A DNA stretch of 64,000 bases from Streptomyces sp. NBC_01689 (GTDB lineage: Bacteria; Actinomycetota; Actinomycetes; Streptomycetales; Streptomycetaceae). The notes under the pieces were generated by a model that was not told the DNA's origin, did no database searches, and saw nothing but the letters and a program-made list of their open reading frames with translations. This document shows, piece by piece, positions 1-8,006 of the stretch. Within the stretch, counting starts at the first letter, position 1. Every line of letters begins with the position of its first letter. The translations under genes were made by a program, and so were the position numbers. The stretch lies in NCBI RefSeq assembly GCF_036250675.1, contig NZ_CP109592.1, positions 1,240,001 to 1,304,000 on the forward strand, read 5' to 3'.

Positions 1-1
1 G

Positions 2-595
2 TTCTACCTCGCCCTGCTGCCGAACTGGCTCGGCCTGGACAACGGCCAGCACCTGGACATCTCCATGTGGAAGATCGCCCTGAACGTCGTCATCTTCCTC
101 GGCGTCCCGCTGCTGGCCGGCTTCCTCACCCGCCGCATCGGCGAACGCAAGCTCGGCCGCGAGAAGTACGAGACCGGCTTCCTTCCGAAGATCGGCCCGT
201 GGGCCCTGTACGGCCTGCTCTTCACGATCGTCATCCTCTTCGCCCTGCAGGGCGAGACCATCACCTCGCAGCCGCTGGACGTGGCCCGCATCGCCCTGCC
301 GCTACTGGTGTACTTCGCGGTCATGTGGTTCGGGACTTTCACCCTCGGCAAGGTCATCGGCCTCGCCTACGACCGCACCGCCACCCTCGCCTTCACCGCC
401 GCGGGCAACAACTTCGAGCTGGCCATCGCGGTCGCCATCGCCACCTTCGGAGTCACCAGCGGCCAGGCTCTCTCCGGAGTCGTCGGCCCCCTCATCGAGG
501 TCCCGGTCCTGGTCGCGCTCGTCTACGTCTCCCTGGCCTGGCGGCGGAAGTTCAGCGCCGCACAGCAGCTGACACGGGCACCGCAGGCGAGCTGA
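2..595 (+). CDS. acr3: ACR3-family arsenite efflux permease, 3' part
   Basis: This is an arsenite/proton antiporter of the inner membrane that exports As(III). Only the C-terminal 197 residues lie in the window, and the reading frame is open at its left edge. Several hydrophobic membrane segments are visible. The family hallmark AAGNNFELAIAVAIATFG is present near nucleotides 400-455, followed by the GPLIEVPVLVALVYV helix and a short basic tail. The assignment to ACR3 rather than ArsB rests on that GNNFELA motif. The arsR, arsO and arsI genes lie about 3.5 kb downstream, separated by unrelated IPT/TIG genes, so the module looks split by insertion. The start, promoter and N-terminal half cannot be judged here. 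Confidence 0.9.
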   Translation, partial: FYLALLPNWLGLDNGQHLDISMWKIALNVVIFLGVPLLAGFLTRRIGERKLGREKYETGFLPKIGPWALYGLLFTIVILFALQGETITSQPLDVARIALPLLVYFAVMWFGTFTLGKVIGLAYDRTATLAFTAAGNNFELAIAVAIATFGVTSGQALSGVVGPLIEVPVLVALVYVSLAWRRKFSAAQQLTRAPQAS

Positions 596-1259
596 CGCGC
601 TGCCTGGACCGCACTGGCCTCGGTGCGCGGATCGCTGCAGACGCATGGTCGACACGATCTTTGTCCCTGTTCCAGGCGCCGTGCACCGGGGGCATGTTCG
701 ATGTTCCAAGAACGGGCAGGGCGCCGCCAGGCAGCGCGCACGTGGGATGAAGGCGCGCCCGCGCTGACCAACCGCAACACCGTCGCCGGGGCCGTGCGGT
801 CGCCAAGACCGCCGCGGCCGTCGACATTCGGGCCGTCTTCGGAGTCGACGTCGCCGTTGCCCTGCTCTACACCGTCTATGCCCGCACACCGGTGCGGGTG
901 GCGCGCACGTCGTGGAATCCTCCGTGGTCGTGATGGCCCGACAGGTCACCGTGTACCACCGGAACGCGCCGTCGCACGCCAAACGCGCTCCGCCAAACGG
1001 TTGATACCGTGCCAATTCTCTTGGCGGGGCGATCACTCGGATGGGTTAATTCAGGTGTCTGCATCAATGGGCGATGGTCCATCGAGTCGCCGCGGACAAG
1101 CCTCCCTCCCGGGACTGAACTCATCCCGTCCGGACGGGCCTCCGCACATCCCCATCCGCCAGCGGCCGGACGCGTCGGCCTGGGCCGGTTCGGGACGTCC
1201 GTGGATCGGGACACCCAGTCGCTGCTCGGAGAGACTTCCGAGTGAGGAGGAACCCCCTC
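596..1259. other. 664-nt stretch without a convincing gene
   Basis: No open frame here has both a ribosome binding site and recognisable protein sequence. A short open stretch near 805-936 (plus strand) reads GVDVAVALLYTVYA and then stops, which may be the remnant of a decayed gene. The 3' end (about 1244-1252) supplies the strong GAGGAGGAA ribosome binding site of the next gene. I could not identify a terminator for the arsenite pump. Confidence 0.4.
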
Positions 1260-2003
1260 ATGCCCATCAGTCCCAACCAAGGCTCCACCAGCGGCGGAAC
1301 AACCGTCACCATCACCGGCGTGAACCTGTCCGGTGCCACCGCCGTCCACTTCGGGTCCCAGACGGCCACGATCACCGCGAACACGCCGACCTCGATCACC
1401 GTCATCGACCCCGCGGGCTGCGGCGTCGTCGATGTCAACGTGACGACCCCGGGAGGGACCAGCAACTCGATCTCCTTCTTCTACATCAGCCCACCGATCG
1501 CGGTGTCCGTGGGCCCGGGCTCCGGTCCCACTGCGGGCGGCAACACGGTCACCGTCAACGGCTACGGACTCTCCACGGCCACCGCCGTGTCCTTCGGCTC
1601 CAACAGCGCGACGCCGACGGTCATCTCGGACAGCCAGCTGTCGGTGGTCGTTCCGGCCGGCAGTTTCAGCGGCTCGGTCGACGTCACCGTCACCACCACC
1701 GGGGGCACGACCGCTCCGCTCACCTACGCCTACGTCGACACGCCGACGCTGGACTCGCTCACACCCGCCTCGGGGTCGACGTCCGGCGGTACCTCGGTGA
1801 CCGTCACCGGCACCGGCCTGGCGTCCACCACGGCCGTCACCTTCGGCGGTACCAGCGCGTCCTTCGCAGTGCTGAACAACGCCACGCTGGTGGCCGTCAC
1901 ACCGCCGGGCGCCGCTGGGTCCGTCGATGTCGTCGTGACCACCGAGGGCGGTAGCGCCACCGCCAGCGGCGGATTCACCTACGTGTCCGGTCCCGGCATC
2001 TGA
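1260..2003 (+). CDS. IPT/TIG-repeat protein 1
   Basis: A 247-residue protein made almost entirely of three IPT/TIG (Ig-like, plexin, transcription factor) beta-sandwich repeats of about 80-85 residues. Each repeat carries the family pattern P..G...GGT.VT(I/V)(T/N)G..L..AT.V.FG. The ATG at 1260 is chosen over an upstream GTG at 1242 because GAGGAGGAA ends seven bases before it, and because the first repeat begins immediately after the Met. There is no signal peptide or membrane segment, which is odd for a fold mostly found in extracellular proteins. It is a paralogue of the four-repeat protein downstream at 2164. The role is unknown; structural or carbohydrate/protein-binding functions are possible. 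Confidence 0.8.
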   Translation: MPISPNQGSTSGGTTVTITGVNLSGATAVHFGSQTATITANTPTSITVIDPAGCGVVDVNVTTPGGTSNSISFFYISPPIAVSVGPGSGPTAGGNTVTVNGYGLSTATAVSFGSNSATPTVISDSQLSVVVPAGSFSGSVDVTVTTTGGTTAPLTYAYVDTPTLDSLTPASGSTSGGTSVTVTGTGLASTTAVTFGGTSASFAVLNNATLVAVTPPGAAGSVDVVVTTEGGSATASGGFTYVSGPGI

Positions 2004-2163
2004 CGGTGTCCCGGACGCACGGCTGCGCACGGTTCAGGTCCGCTCCGGTCCACCGGCCCGTGCCCAGCGGAAGCGGTGCGAACTCGCGTACGCCCGCCCG
2101 AACCGCTTCCGTGACCGCCCAGCTCGCGGCCCAGCGAGGCCGACCACACCCCTTGGAGTCACC

Positions 2164-3168
2164 GTGGCCCCTCCCGTCCTCACCTCGGTCGTACCCAACA
2201 CGGGTCCGGCGGCGGGCACCAATCCCGTGACCCTGAACGGAAGCCAGTTCACCGGCGCCACCGCTGTCATGTTCGGCTCCGCGGCCGCACTTTCGTACAC
2301 GGTCAACACCCCCTCGACGATCACGGCGACCGTCCCGCCCGGAACCGGCACGGTGAACGTCACCGTGCGCACACCCGCTGGGCTCAGCAATACGGTTGCC
2401 TACACCTACGCGCCCACGCCGACCCTCAGCGCGATCGCGCCGAACCAGGGCCCGACGTCCGGCGGGACGAGCGTGGTCCTCACCGGAACCGGCCTCACCG
2501 GGACCACCGCCGTCACCTTCGGCAGCACCCCCGCGACCTCCTACACCGTCAACTCCGCCACCCAGATCACCGCAGTCGCCCCGGCCGGCACCGGCGCGGT
2601 GGCGGTCACCGCGACCACCGTAGGCGGCACCTCGGGGCCGGTGTTCTTCTACTACCTCAACGCGCCCTCGCTGCTGTCCGTCTCGCCTGCCCAGGGCCCG
2701 GCGACCGGCGGGACGAGCGTGGTCCTCACCGGAACCGGCCTCACCGGGACCACCGCCGTCACCTTCGGCAGCACCCCCGCGACCTCCTACACCGTCAACT
2801 CCGCCACCCAGATCACCGCAGTCGCCCCGGCCGGCACCGGCACGGTGGCGGTCACCGTCACCGGTCCCGGCGGCACCAGCAACTCCGTCACCTACGCCTA
2901 CCTCGCAGCGCCGGCACTCACCACGCTGTCGCCCGCGCAGGGGCCGACGGGCGCGGGCGCCGCCGTGACCCTGACAGGCACCGGGCTGACCACGACCTTC
3001 GCGGTCCACTTCGGCGCCGCACCGGCGGCCTTTACCGTGGTGTCGGACACGACAGCGATCGCGATCGCCCCGGCAGGTCCGGCGGGTCCGGTGCTGGTGA
3101 GCGTCACGACGTCGGGCGGCACCAGCAACTCGCTCGCCTACCAACGGGTCGCGCCTCCCGCGATCTAG
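2164..3168 (+). CDS. IPT/TIG-repeat protein 2
   Basis: A 334-residue protein of four IPT/TIG repeats, starting at GTG with GGAG five bases upstream. Like its neighbour it begins directly with a repeat (APPVLTSVVPNTGPAAG) and has no visible signal peptide or anchor. Repeats two and three are almost identical at DNA level over 135 bp, so one was duplicated or converted recently. It lies 160 bp after the three-repeat paralogue and about 200 bp before a small secreted Ig-like protein, so the three genes may form one functional group of beta-sandwich proteins. How it reaches the cell surface, if it does, is not evident. The function is unknown. Confidence 0.8.
   Translation: MAPPVLTSVVPNTGPAAGTNPVTLNGSQFTGATAVMFGSAAALSYTVNTPSTITATVPPGTGTVNVTVRTPAGLSNTVAYTYAPTPTLSAIAPNQGPTSGGTSVVLTGTGLTGTTAVTFGSTPATSYTVNSATQITAVAPAGTGAVAVTATTVGGTSGPVFFYYLNAPSLLSVSPAQGPATGGTSVVLTGTGLTGTTAVTFGSTPATSYTVNSATQITAVAPAGTGTVAVTVTGPGGTSNSVTYAYLAAPALTTLSPAQGPTGAGAAVTLTGTGLTTTFAVHFGAAPAAFTVVSDTTAIAIAPAGPAGPVLVSVTTSGGTSNSLAYQRVAPPAI
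2461..2841 (+). repeat. 135-bp perfect direct repeat within the IPT/TIG gene
   Basis: Positions 2461-2595 and 2707-2841 are identical over 135 bp with a 246-bp offset, equal to 82 codons or one IPT repeat. Because synonymous positions are also identical, the duplication or gene conversion must be recent. Confidence 0.95.
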
Positions 3169-3369
3169 CCAGTACCTCGGCATCGGCGCCACTGGCCCGC
3201 GCCTACCCCGCGCCATCGGCCCGCTCCAGCCCATTCGAGCGAGCCGATGACTCAGGTGGGGCCGCCGGGACCCGCGCCTCCCGCATATGCCATCAAAAGC
3301 GGCCTAAGGTCACGCACCGAACGGTTACGGCGAATCCCCGCCTGCCGATCAGACCGAGGAGGCCCCTCA

Positions 3370-3870
3370 GTGAAAGCGTGTCGTGCGCGCAAAGCCGGAG
3401 TCATGGTCGTTGTAGCGGCAGCGGCCACAGTGCTGTTCATCGCTCCGTCGGCTGCCGCCGCCGATCCGTCGTCGACCACGGTCCAGGCAACGCCCTCCTC
3501 GGCGACGACCGGGCAACTGGTGACCCTCGACGCGACAGTGACCTGCAGCTCGGACCCGAGCGGCGGCCTCGGCGTGTCGTTCTTCGACGGCCCGGACCTC
3601 CTCGCGACCGCACCCGTCTCCGCCGACGGACACTCCTCACTGACCACCGGTTTCACGACCACCGGAACACACACCATCACCGCCGCCTACAACGGCGACG
3701 ACAGTTGCGGCGCTTCGAGTGACACCACCACCGTCACCGTGTCCCAAACCCCGGTTCCCCCGGCCAACAACCCGGGCTGCCTGCTGTGCGGCCTCATCGA
3801 CTTCCACGTCGGGGACATCCACAACGAGGTCAACGTCAGCGGCCACAACGTGACGCGCATCCACAAGTAA
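3370..3870 (+). CDS. Small secreted protein with one bacterial Ig-like domain
   Basis: A 166-residue protein beginning at GTG, with GAGGAGG just upstream. The first 35 residues form a signal peptide: a basic start (KACRARKAG), a hydrophobic core and an Ala-rich cleavage region (SAAAADP). Residues about 38-128 resemble the Ig-like domain of bacterial surface proteins (tandem-repeat 'Big_3/Ig_5' style), with the phrases TPSSATTGQLVTL and GTHTITAAYNGDDSC. The C-terminal 35 residues are unusual: a Pro-rich linker, then NPGCLLCGLIDFHVGDIHN and a His-rich end. A CxxC with several histidines could bind metal or form a disulfide, but this is inference. A 46-bp perfect palindrome follows. Confidence 0.7.
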   Translation: MKACRARKAGVMVVVAAAATVLFIAPSAAAADPSSTTVQATPSSATTGQLVTLDATVTCSSDPSGGLGVSFFDGPDLLATAPVSADGHSSLTTGFTTTGTHTITAAYNGDDSCGASSDTTTVTVSQTPVPPANNPGCLLCGLIDFHVGDIHNEVNVSGHNVTRIHK

Positions 3871-3891
3871 GCCCGGCCTGCCGGGCGCTGG

Positions 3892-3937
3892 ACGCGCGCG
3901 AGGGGTGCCACGGGCCCGTGGCACCCCTCGCGCGCGT
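3892..3937. terminator. 46-bp perfect palindrome, probable bidirectional terminator
   Basis: Positions 3892-3914 are the exact reverse complement of 3915-3937, giving a 23-bp stem with no spacer. It lies 22 bp after the stop of the Ig-like protein and about 200 bp beyond the end of arsR, which points towards it. This position between convergent genes suits a bidirectional terminator. No T-run follows, as is common in Streptomyces. Confidence 0.75.
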
Positions 3938-4137
3938 CGGTTAAGAGGTCCCGGTTGAAGCGGCGCTCGACGACGTTCCGCCGCCGGTAGACACATCTAC
4001 CTCGGCACCGTCACCCTCGCAGCACTCGTGATCTGGCTCCGCACATGATCCGGGATAAGCCCTCTGCGCAGCATCCGCGGGCCCGTCGCCACCGGCCAGC
4101 GCGAACGGAACCGCCGCACGCCCCGGTGAGGCGGAAG

Positions 4138-4503
4138 TCAGGAGCGCAGGTCGAGCATGGCGGACATGGCCGCCACCACGGACGGCGCTACCTGGTAATA
4201 GACCCAGGTGCCGCGCCGCTCGGACGTCAGCAGGCCAGCCTCGCGCAGCTTCTTCAGGTGGTGGGAGACGGTTGGCTGCGAGACGCCGACGTCCTGGATG
4301 TCGCACACGCACGCCTCGCCGCCTTCATGCGAGGCGACCTTGGAGAACAGGCGCAGCCGCACCGGGTCGGAGAGTGCCTTGAACATGACGGCCATCTTCT
4401 CCGCGTCCGCCTGGGACAGCTCGGCCGACGTGATCGGCGGGCAGCACGGGACGACCGGCTCGGCCGGCAGCACCGAGAGCTCCACCACCTGAGAATTCGA
4501 CAT
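4138..4503 (-). CDS. arsR: ArsR-family As(III)-responsive repressor
   Basis: A 121-residue winged-helix repressor of the ArsR/SmtB family, divergent from arsO-arsI. The recognition helix is seen in VSQPTVSHHLKKLREAGLL at about residues 74-92. Candidate arsenite ligands are the N-terminal pair Cys20-Cys21 (PVVPCCPP) and Cys65/Cys67 in EACVCDI. This combination resembles the actinobacterial CgArsR type (N-terminal CC plus a third Cys) together with the classic CVC of E. coli ArsR. The ATG at 4503 is chosen because the As-site numbering and the usual family length fit. The divergent promoter region carries ATCGATA-type dyads that are probably its operator. Confidence 0.9.
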   Translation of the reverse strand: MSNSQVVELSVLPAEPVVPCCPPITSAELSQADAEKMAVMFKALSDPVRLRLFSKVASHEGGEACVCDIQDVGVSQPTVSHHLKKLREAGLLTSERRGTWVYYQVAPSVVAAMSAMLDLRS

Positions 4504-4516
4504 GCGTCTATGTTGA

Positions 4517-4575
4517 CACTCATCGATACCAGTGGCAAGCTTCGCGTATCGAAAGACATCGATAAACGTCGATAC
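4517..4575. promoter_or_regulatory. Probable ArsR operator / divergent promoter
   Basis: The arsR-arsO interval contains four related half-sites. One is ATCGATA at 4522-4528. Another is the inverted pair TATCGA/TCGATA at 4547-4564, separated by six bases. A further CGTCGATAC lies at 4567-4575. Such ATCGA/TCGAT dyads are typical of actinobacterial ars operators. Assignment to ArsR is inferred from position. Confidence 0.65.
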
Positions 4576-4745
4576 AAGAGGGCGGCTTGCGGACAACGAG
4601 CCCCGTGATCCGCTCCTGCGTGACCCCGGTCATGTCTCACGTGCCACCACTCGGCAACGGTCCCGGCGAGCGTTCCTGCCTGCGCCCCGCGGCCGATACC
4701 CCTGCACCACCTGCCAACACTCTGCGTCTGAGGAGACCTTGCGCC

Positions 4746-6116
4746 ATGAGCGACCAGCTTCCCGTCGTTGTCATCGGAGCGGGACCGGTCGGACTGGCCG
4801 CCGCGGCACACCTCGTCGAGCACGGTATCGAACCCCTGGTTCTGGAAGCCGGACCGGCAGCGGCGGCCGCGGTACGGGAGTGGGGCCACGTCCGGCTGTT
4901 CTCCACCTGGGGCGAGGTCACCGACCCGGCTGCGGAAAAGCTCCTCGCGCCGACCGGCTGGATCAAGCCCGACGCGACCACCTACCCCTCAGGCGCCGAC
5001 TGGGCCGCGCTCTACCTCAAGCCCCTGGCCGACGTTCTGGGCGACCGCGTGCGTTTCGGCGCGAGGGTCACCGGCGTCTCGCGCGCCGGACGTGATCGAG
5101 TCGTCGACGCCGACCGGGAAAGGCAGCCCTTCGCCGTGCACTTCATCACCGCCGACGGTGCCGAGCAGCGCGTGATCGCCCGCTCGGTCATCGACGCCTC
5201 CGGCACCTGGACGACGCCCAGCCCAGCCGGAGCCGGCGGCCTGCCCGCGCTCGGCGAGAGGGCAGCAGCCGACCGCATCACCTACCGCCTGCCCGACCTG
5301 GGGGACCCCGCCGTACGGGCCCGCTACGCGGGCAGGCGCACCGCCGTCATCGGCTCCGGCGCCTCCGCCTTCACCACGCTCGCCGGCCTCGCCGACCTCG
5401 CAGGCGACGAACCCGGAACGCATGCCGTGTGGATCCTGCGCCGCGGCATCAGCGCCTCGACCTTCGGCGGAGGTGCAGCCGACGAACTCCCCGCCCGCGG
5501 CGCCCTCGGGCTCGCCGCGAAGGCCACCGTGGACAACGGGTACGCGGACGCGGTCACCGCGTTCCGCACCGAATCCATCGACCGCGACACCGACGGCCGC
5601 CTCGTGCTGACCGGTGAGGACGGCCGCCGTCTCGACCCGGTCGACGAGGTGATCGTGCTGACCGGCCTTCGGCCCGACCTGTCCTTCCTCTCCGAGATCC
5701 GCCTCGGCCTGGACGAACGTCTCCAGGCACCTCTCGCGCTGGCCCCGCTCATCGACCCCAACCAGCACTCCTGCGGCACCGTCTACCCGCACGGCCACCG
5801 CGAACTGTCCCACCCCGAACAGGACATCTACCTGGTCGGCATGAAGTCCTACGGCCGTGCCCCCACCTTCCTCGCCATGACCGGCTACGAGCAGGTCCGC
5901 TCCGTCACCGCCGCCATCGCCGGCGACCTCGATGTCGCCGACCGCGTAGAACTCATCCTGCCGGAGACCGGAGTATGCAGAGGCAGCGGCCTGACGGGCG
6001 CCCCGGCCGCCGGAGCGCATGAGGGAGGCTGCTGCGCTCCGGCGCCCCAGCTCGTCCAGATCGGCATCACCACCCCCGCCGCCGGCGAGGGGTCCTCGTC
6101 CGGCGGGTGCTGCTGA
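4746..6116 (+). CDS. arsO: ArsO-type FAD/NAD(P)-binding flavoprotein monooxygenase
   Basis: A 456-residue flavoprotein matching the ArsO family of Streptomyces arsenic operons, thought to be a flavin-dependent monooxygenase whose exact reaction is unsettled. Residues 6-30 hold the FAD Rossmann motif (VVVIGAGPVGLAAAA). A second dinucleotide motif (AVIGSGASAF) lies near residue 200, and the ATG motif-like segment is seen as IVLTGLRP. The ATG at 4746 follows AGGAGA; an in-frame extension to 4587 looks non-coding. The C-terminal tail is cysteine-rich, with HEGGCCAP and a terminal SSGGCC that is shared with the adjacent ArsI. It is the first gene of the arsO-arsI operon, divergent from arsR. Confidence 0.85.
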   Translation: MSDQLPVVVIGAGPVGLAAAAHLVEHGIEPLVLEAGPAAAAAVREWGHVRLFSTWGEVTDPAAEKLLAPTGWIKPDATTYPSGADWAALYLKPLADVLGDRVRFGARVTGVSRAGRDRVVDADRERQPFAVHFITADGAEQRVIARSVIDASGTWTTPSPAGAGGLPALGERAAADRITYRLPDLGDPAVRARYAGRRTAVIGSGASAFTTLAGLADLAGDEPGTHAVWILRRGISASTFGGGAADELPARGALGLAAKATVDNGYADAVTAFRTESIDRDTDGRLVLTGEDGRRLDPVDEVIVLTGLRPDLSFLSEIRLGLDERLQAPLALAPLIDPNQHSCGTVYPHGHRELSHPEQDIYLVGMKSYGRAPTFLAMTGYEQVRSVTAAIAGDLDVADRVELILPETGVCRGSGLTGAPAAGAHEGGCCAPAPQLVQIGITTPAAGEGSSSGGCC

Positions 6117-6186
6117 ACCGCGCCCGCACCGGCGCCCCGGCTTCCACGGGCCGGGGCGCCACCACCCCTACCGCAGGAGGATCGTC

Positions 6187-6642
6187 ATGTCCCGCGTACA
6201 GCTCGCCCTCCGCGTCCCCGACCTCGCCGCGTCCATCGCCTTCTACAGCAAGCTGTTCGGTACCGAGCCCGCCAAACTCCGCGACGGCTACGCCAACTTC
6301 GCTATCTCAGAACCCCCACTGAAGCTCGTCCTGATCGAAGGCACCGCGGGCGAGGCCACACGGATGGACCACCTCGGCGTCGAAGTCGAATCCACCGAAG
6401 CCGTCCACGCGGCCACCACCCGCCTGGCAGACCAGGGCCTCGCGACGGACGTGGAGAACGACACCACCTGCTGCTACGCCGTGCAGGACAAGGTCTGGGT
6501 CCACGGCCCCGGCCAGGAACCGTGGGAGGTCTACGTCGTCAAGGCCGACGCCGGCTCCCTCGCCAGACAGCACGGCAGCACCCGCTGCGCGGCCCCCGCC
6601 GCAACCGATACGACAGCGGTCCCCGCGGGCGGCTGCTGCTGA
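6187..6642 (+). CDS. arsI: ArsI/CadI-type C-As lyase (vicinal-oxygen-chelate fold)
   Basis: A 151-residue protein of the glyoxalase/dioxygenase superfamily matching ArsI, a non-heme Fe(II) dioxygenase that cleaves the carbon-arsenic bond of trivalent organoarsenicals; the related CadI name is also in use. The expected metal ligands are visible as Gln5, His62 (MDHLGV) and Glu114 (PWEVY). The substrate-binding vicinal cysteines are Cys95-Cys96 in NDTTCCYAVQDKVWV. The start follows GCAGGAGG with ideal spacing. It lies 70 bp after arsO, presumably cotranscribed. An extra C-terminal tail ends in PAGGCC, like the tail of ArsO, and may offer a further As(III) site. Confidence 0.88.
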   Translation: MSRVQLALRVPDLAASIAFYSKLFGTEPAKLRDGYANFAISEPPLKLVLIEGTAGEATRMDHLGVEVESTEAVHAATTRLADQGLATDVENDTTCCYAVQDKVWVHGPGQEPWEVYVVKADAGSLARQHGSTRCAAPAATDTTAVPAGGCC

Positions 6643-6668
6643 TCCGCCGATGACCGAACTCCACACCA

Positions 6669-6709
6669 GCGGGGCCGCGACCGGAACGGGGGTCCGGTCG
6701 CGGCCCCGC
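6669..6709 (+). terminator. Terminator of the arsO-arsI operon
   Basis: Positions 6669-6685 and 6693-6709 are perfectly complementary (17-bp GC-rich stem, 7-base loop), beginning 27 bp after the arsI stop. Confidence 0.85.
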
Positions 6710-6734
6710 GCCGCGCCGCCTGCCCTGTGCGCCA

Positions 6735-7362
6735 CCCAGATCACCATGGGGCATCCTCTACGACGCTTTCCCCGTACTGAACCCCCAGATCACCGCCACC
6801 ACCGGCTGGCCCACCGGCGCCACCACCGCATCGTTCTCCGCCGCGCTGCCGGTCTCCGCCCTCGCCGGAATCCGGGTCGGCCGGATCATCGACCGCCACG
6901 GACCGCGCACCGTGATGACAGCCGACTCCCTCCTCGGTGCACTCAGCCTCCTCCTTGTGGCCGCCGCACCCGACCTGCCCGTCTTCACTGCGGGTTGGCT
7001 GCTCGCCGGAGCCGCGATGGTCGCCACCTTCCACCCGCCCGCCTTCGCCGCCCTCACCCGCTGGTACGCCCCTGACCACGTCCGCGCCCTGACCGTCGTC
7101 ACCCTCGCCGGCGGCCTCGCCTCCACCGCTTCGCCCCCACCACCGCAGCCCTCACCGACCACCGGCCTGCGCCCTGGCCCTCTCCGCATTCACCGTGTAC
7201 GCGGTCGTCGTCGACCTGGTCCCCCTCCTGCTCGAACGCGGCTTCACCAATTCCCGAGCCGCCTGGGCCCTCGCCCTCGGGGGCGCCGGGAAGACCCTCG
7301 GACGCGTCTTGTACGCCACCCTCGCCCGCCACAGCGGAGTCACCCCTTACACGCTGCTCAGC
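6735..7362 (+). pseudogene. Major facilitator superfamily transporter, decayed
   Basis: Two pieces of a single MFS permease can be read. The first (about 6750-7135) gives LNPQITATTGWPTGATTASFS and GRIIDRHGPRTVMTADSLLGA, the loop 2-3 motif of the family, and continues to YAPDHVRALTVVTLAGGLAST. The second (about 7190-7355) gives TVYAVVVDLVPLLLERGF and GGAGKTLGRVLYATLARHSG. The central membrane segments between them are missing and the frame changes near 7140-7190. The true start is not visible; the ORF just upstream is in another frame. MFS genes commonly accompany ars operons, but here the product cannot be functional. Confidence 0.75.
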
Positions 7363-8006
7363 GCGACAGACGACAACAAGAAGTCACCGTTCGACCAGGT
7401 CCTGGAACCGCTGCAGGCTGCAGAACGAGCGCGACAGCGCACGCGGCAACCTACCGGTCTTCTCGGTCAAGGAATTCACCGACCGTTCCAGCCCGGACGT
7501 CACCCGCCCCGACGGTGATGCCCAGCCCACCAGGAGTCTGCGCGGGCCCAACTCCAGGACCCCGGAACCGCCTTCACCAGGTCGTCCAGGCGGGCGTTGG
7601 TCTCATTGGAGCCGCTCTTTCCATGACCTCGCACTGTAGCGAAGACAGCTACGTAGTAAGGGGGTTCATAGGCTTCGACAGGCGGGACAGCCGCTTCCGG
7701 GTGATCACTCACGTGCTCCACGATCCAGCGTCTTTCCTGACCTGGTAGATGTGGGATCAGGATCTAAGCCGAAGCCTTCCGAGCCCTCCCTCCAACTCCC
7801 AGCAGACACCGGTAGCTTGCCGGCGCACAGAACGGTGCGGAGACGGGGACAACCCGGGGCGAGCGTTGGCTGACGCAGCACTAGATGTATCAACGGGAGG
7901 TGTGTTGTGATGCCTCTGCACTTTTGCATCGTTGTAACCAAAGGGGACGCACCCGTACGGGTGCTGTGGGGGCCCTTCACCGGTCGCACTGAGAACGGAG
8001 TCGCTC
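7363..8006. other. Mostly non-coding region upstream of the GH31 gene
   Basis: About 640 bp lie between the broken transporter and the secreted glycosidase. A plus-strand stretch at 7360-7510 (frames reading DDNKKSPFDQVLEPLQ and LPVFSVKEFTDRS) and a minus-strand fragment at 7548-7721 look like debris of former genes. The last 250 bp are presumably the promoter region of the GH31 gene; I could not fix a -35/-10 pair. Confidence 0.4.
7548..7721 (-). pseudogene. Possible N-terminal fragment of an antibiotic-biosynthesis-monooxygenase-like protein
   Basis: The minus strand reads SDHPEAAVPPVEAYEPPYYV and then AVFATVRGHG, with ETNARLDDLVKAVPG after it. This resembles the first strand and helix of small ABM-fold proteins (YY.V.F.S.R ... 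ARM..L....PG). The sequence loses similarity after that and stops. The identification is tentative. Confidence 0.3.

Noticed and set aside
623..1954. A 443-residue plus-strand frame overlapping the first IPT gene
   Set aside because: It is Arg/His-rich, in the wrong frame relative to clear IPT repeats, and has no domain.
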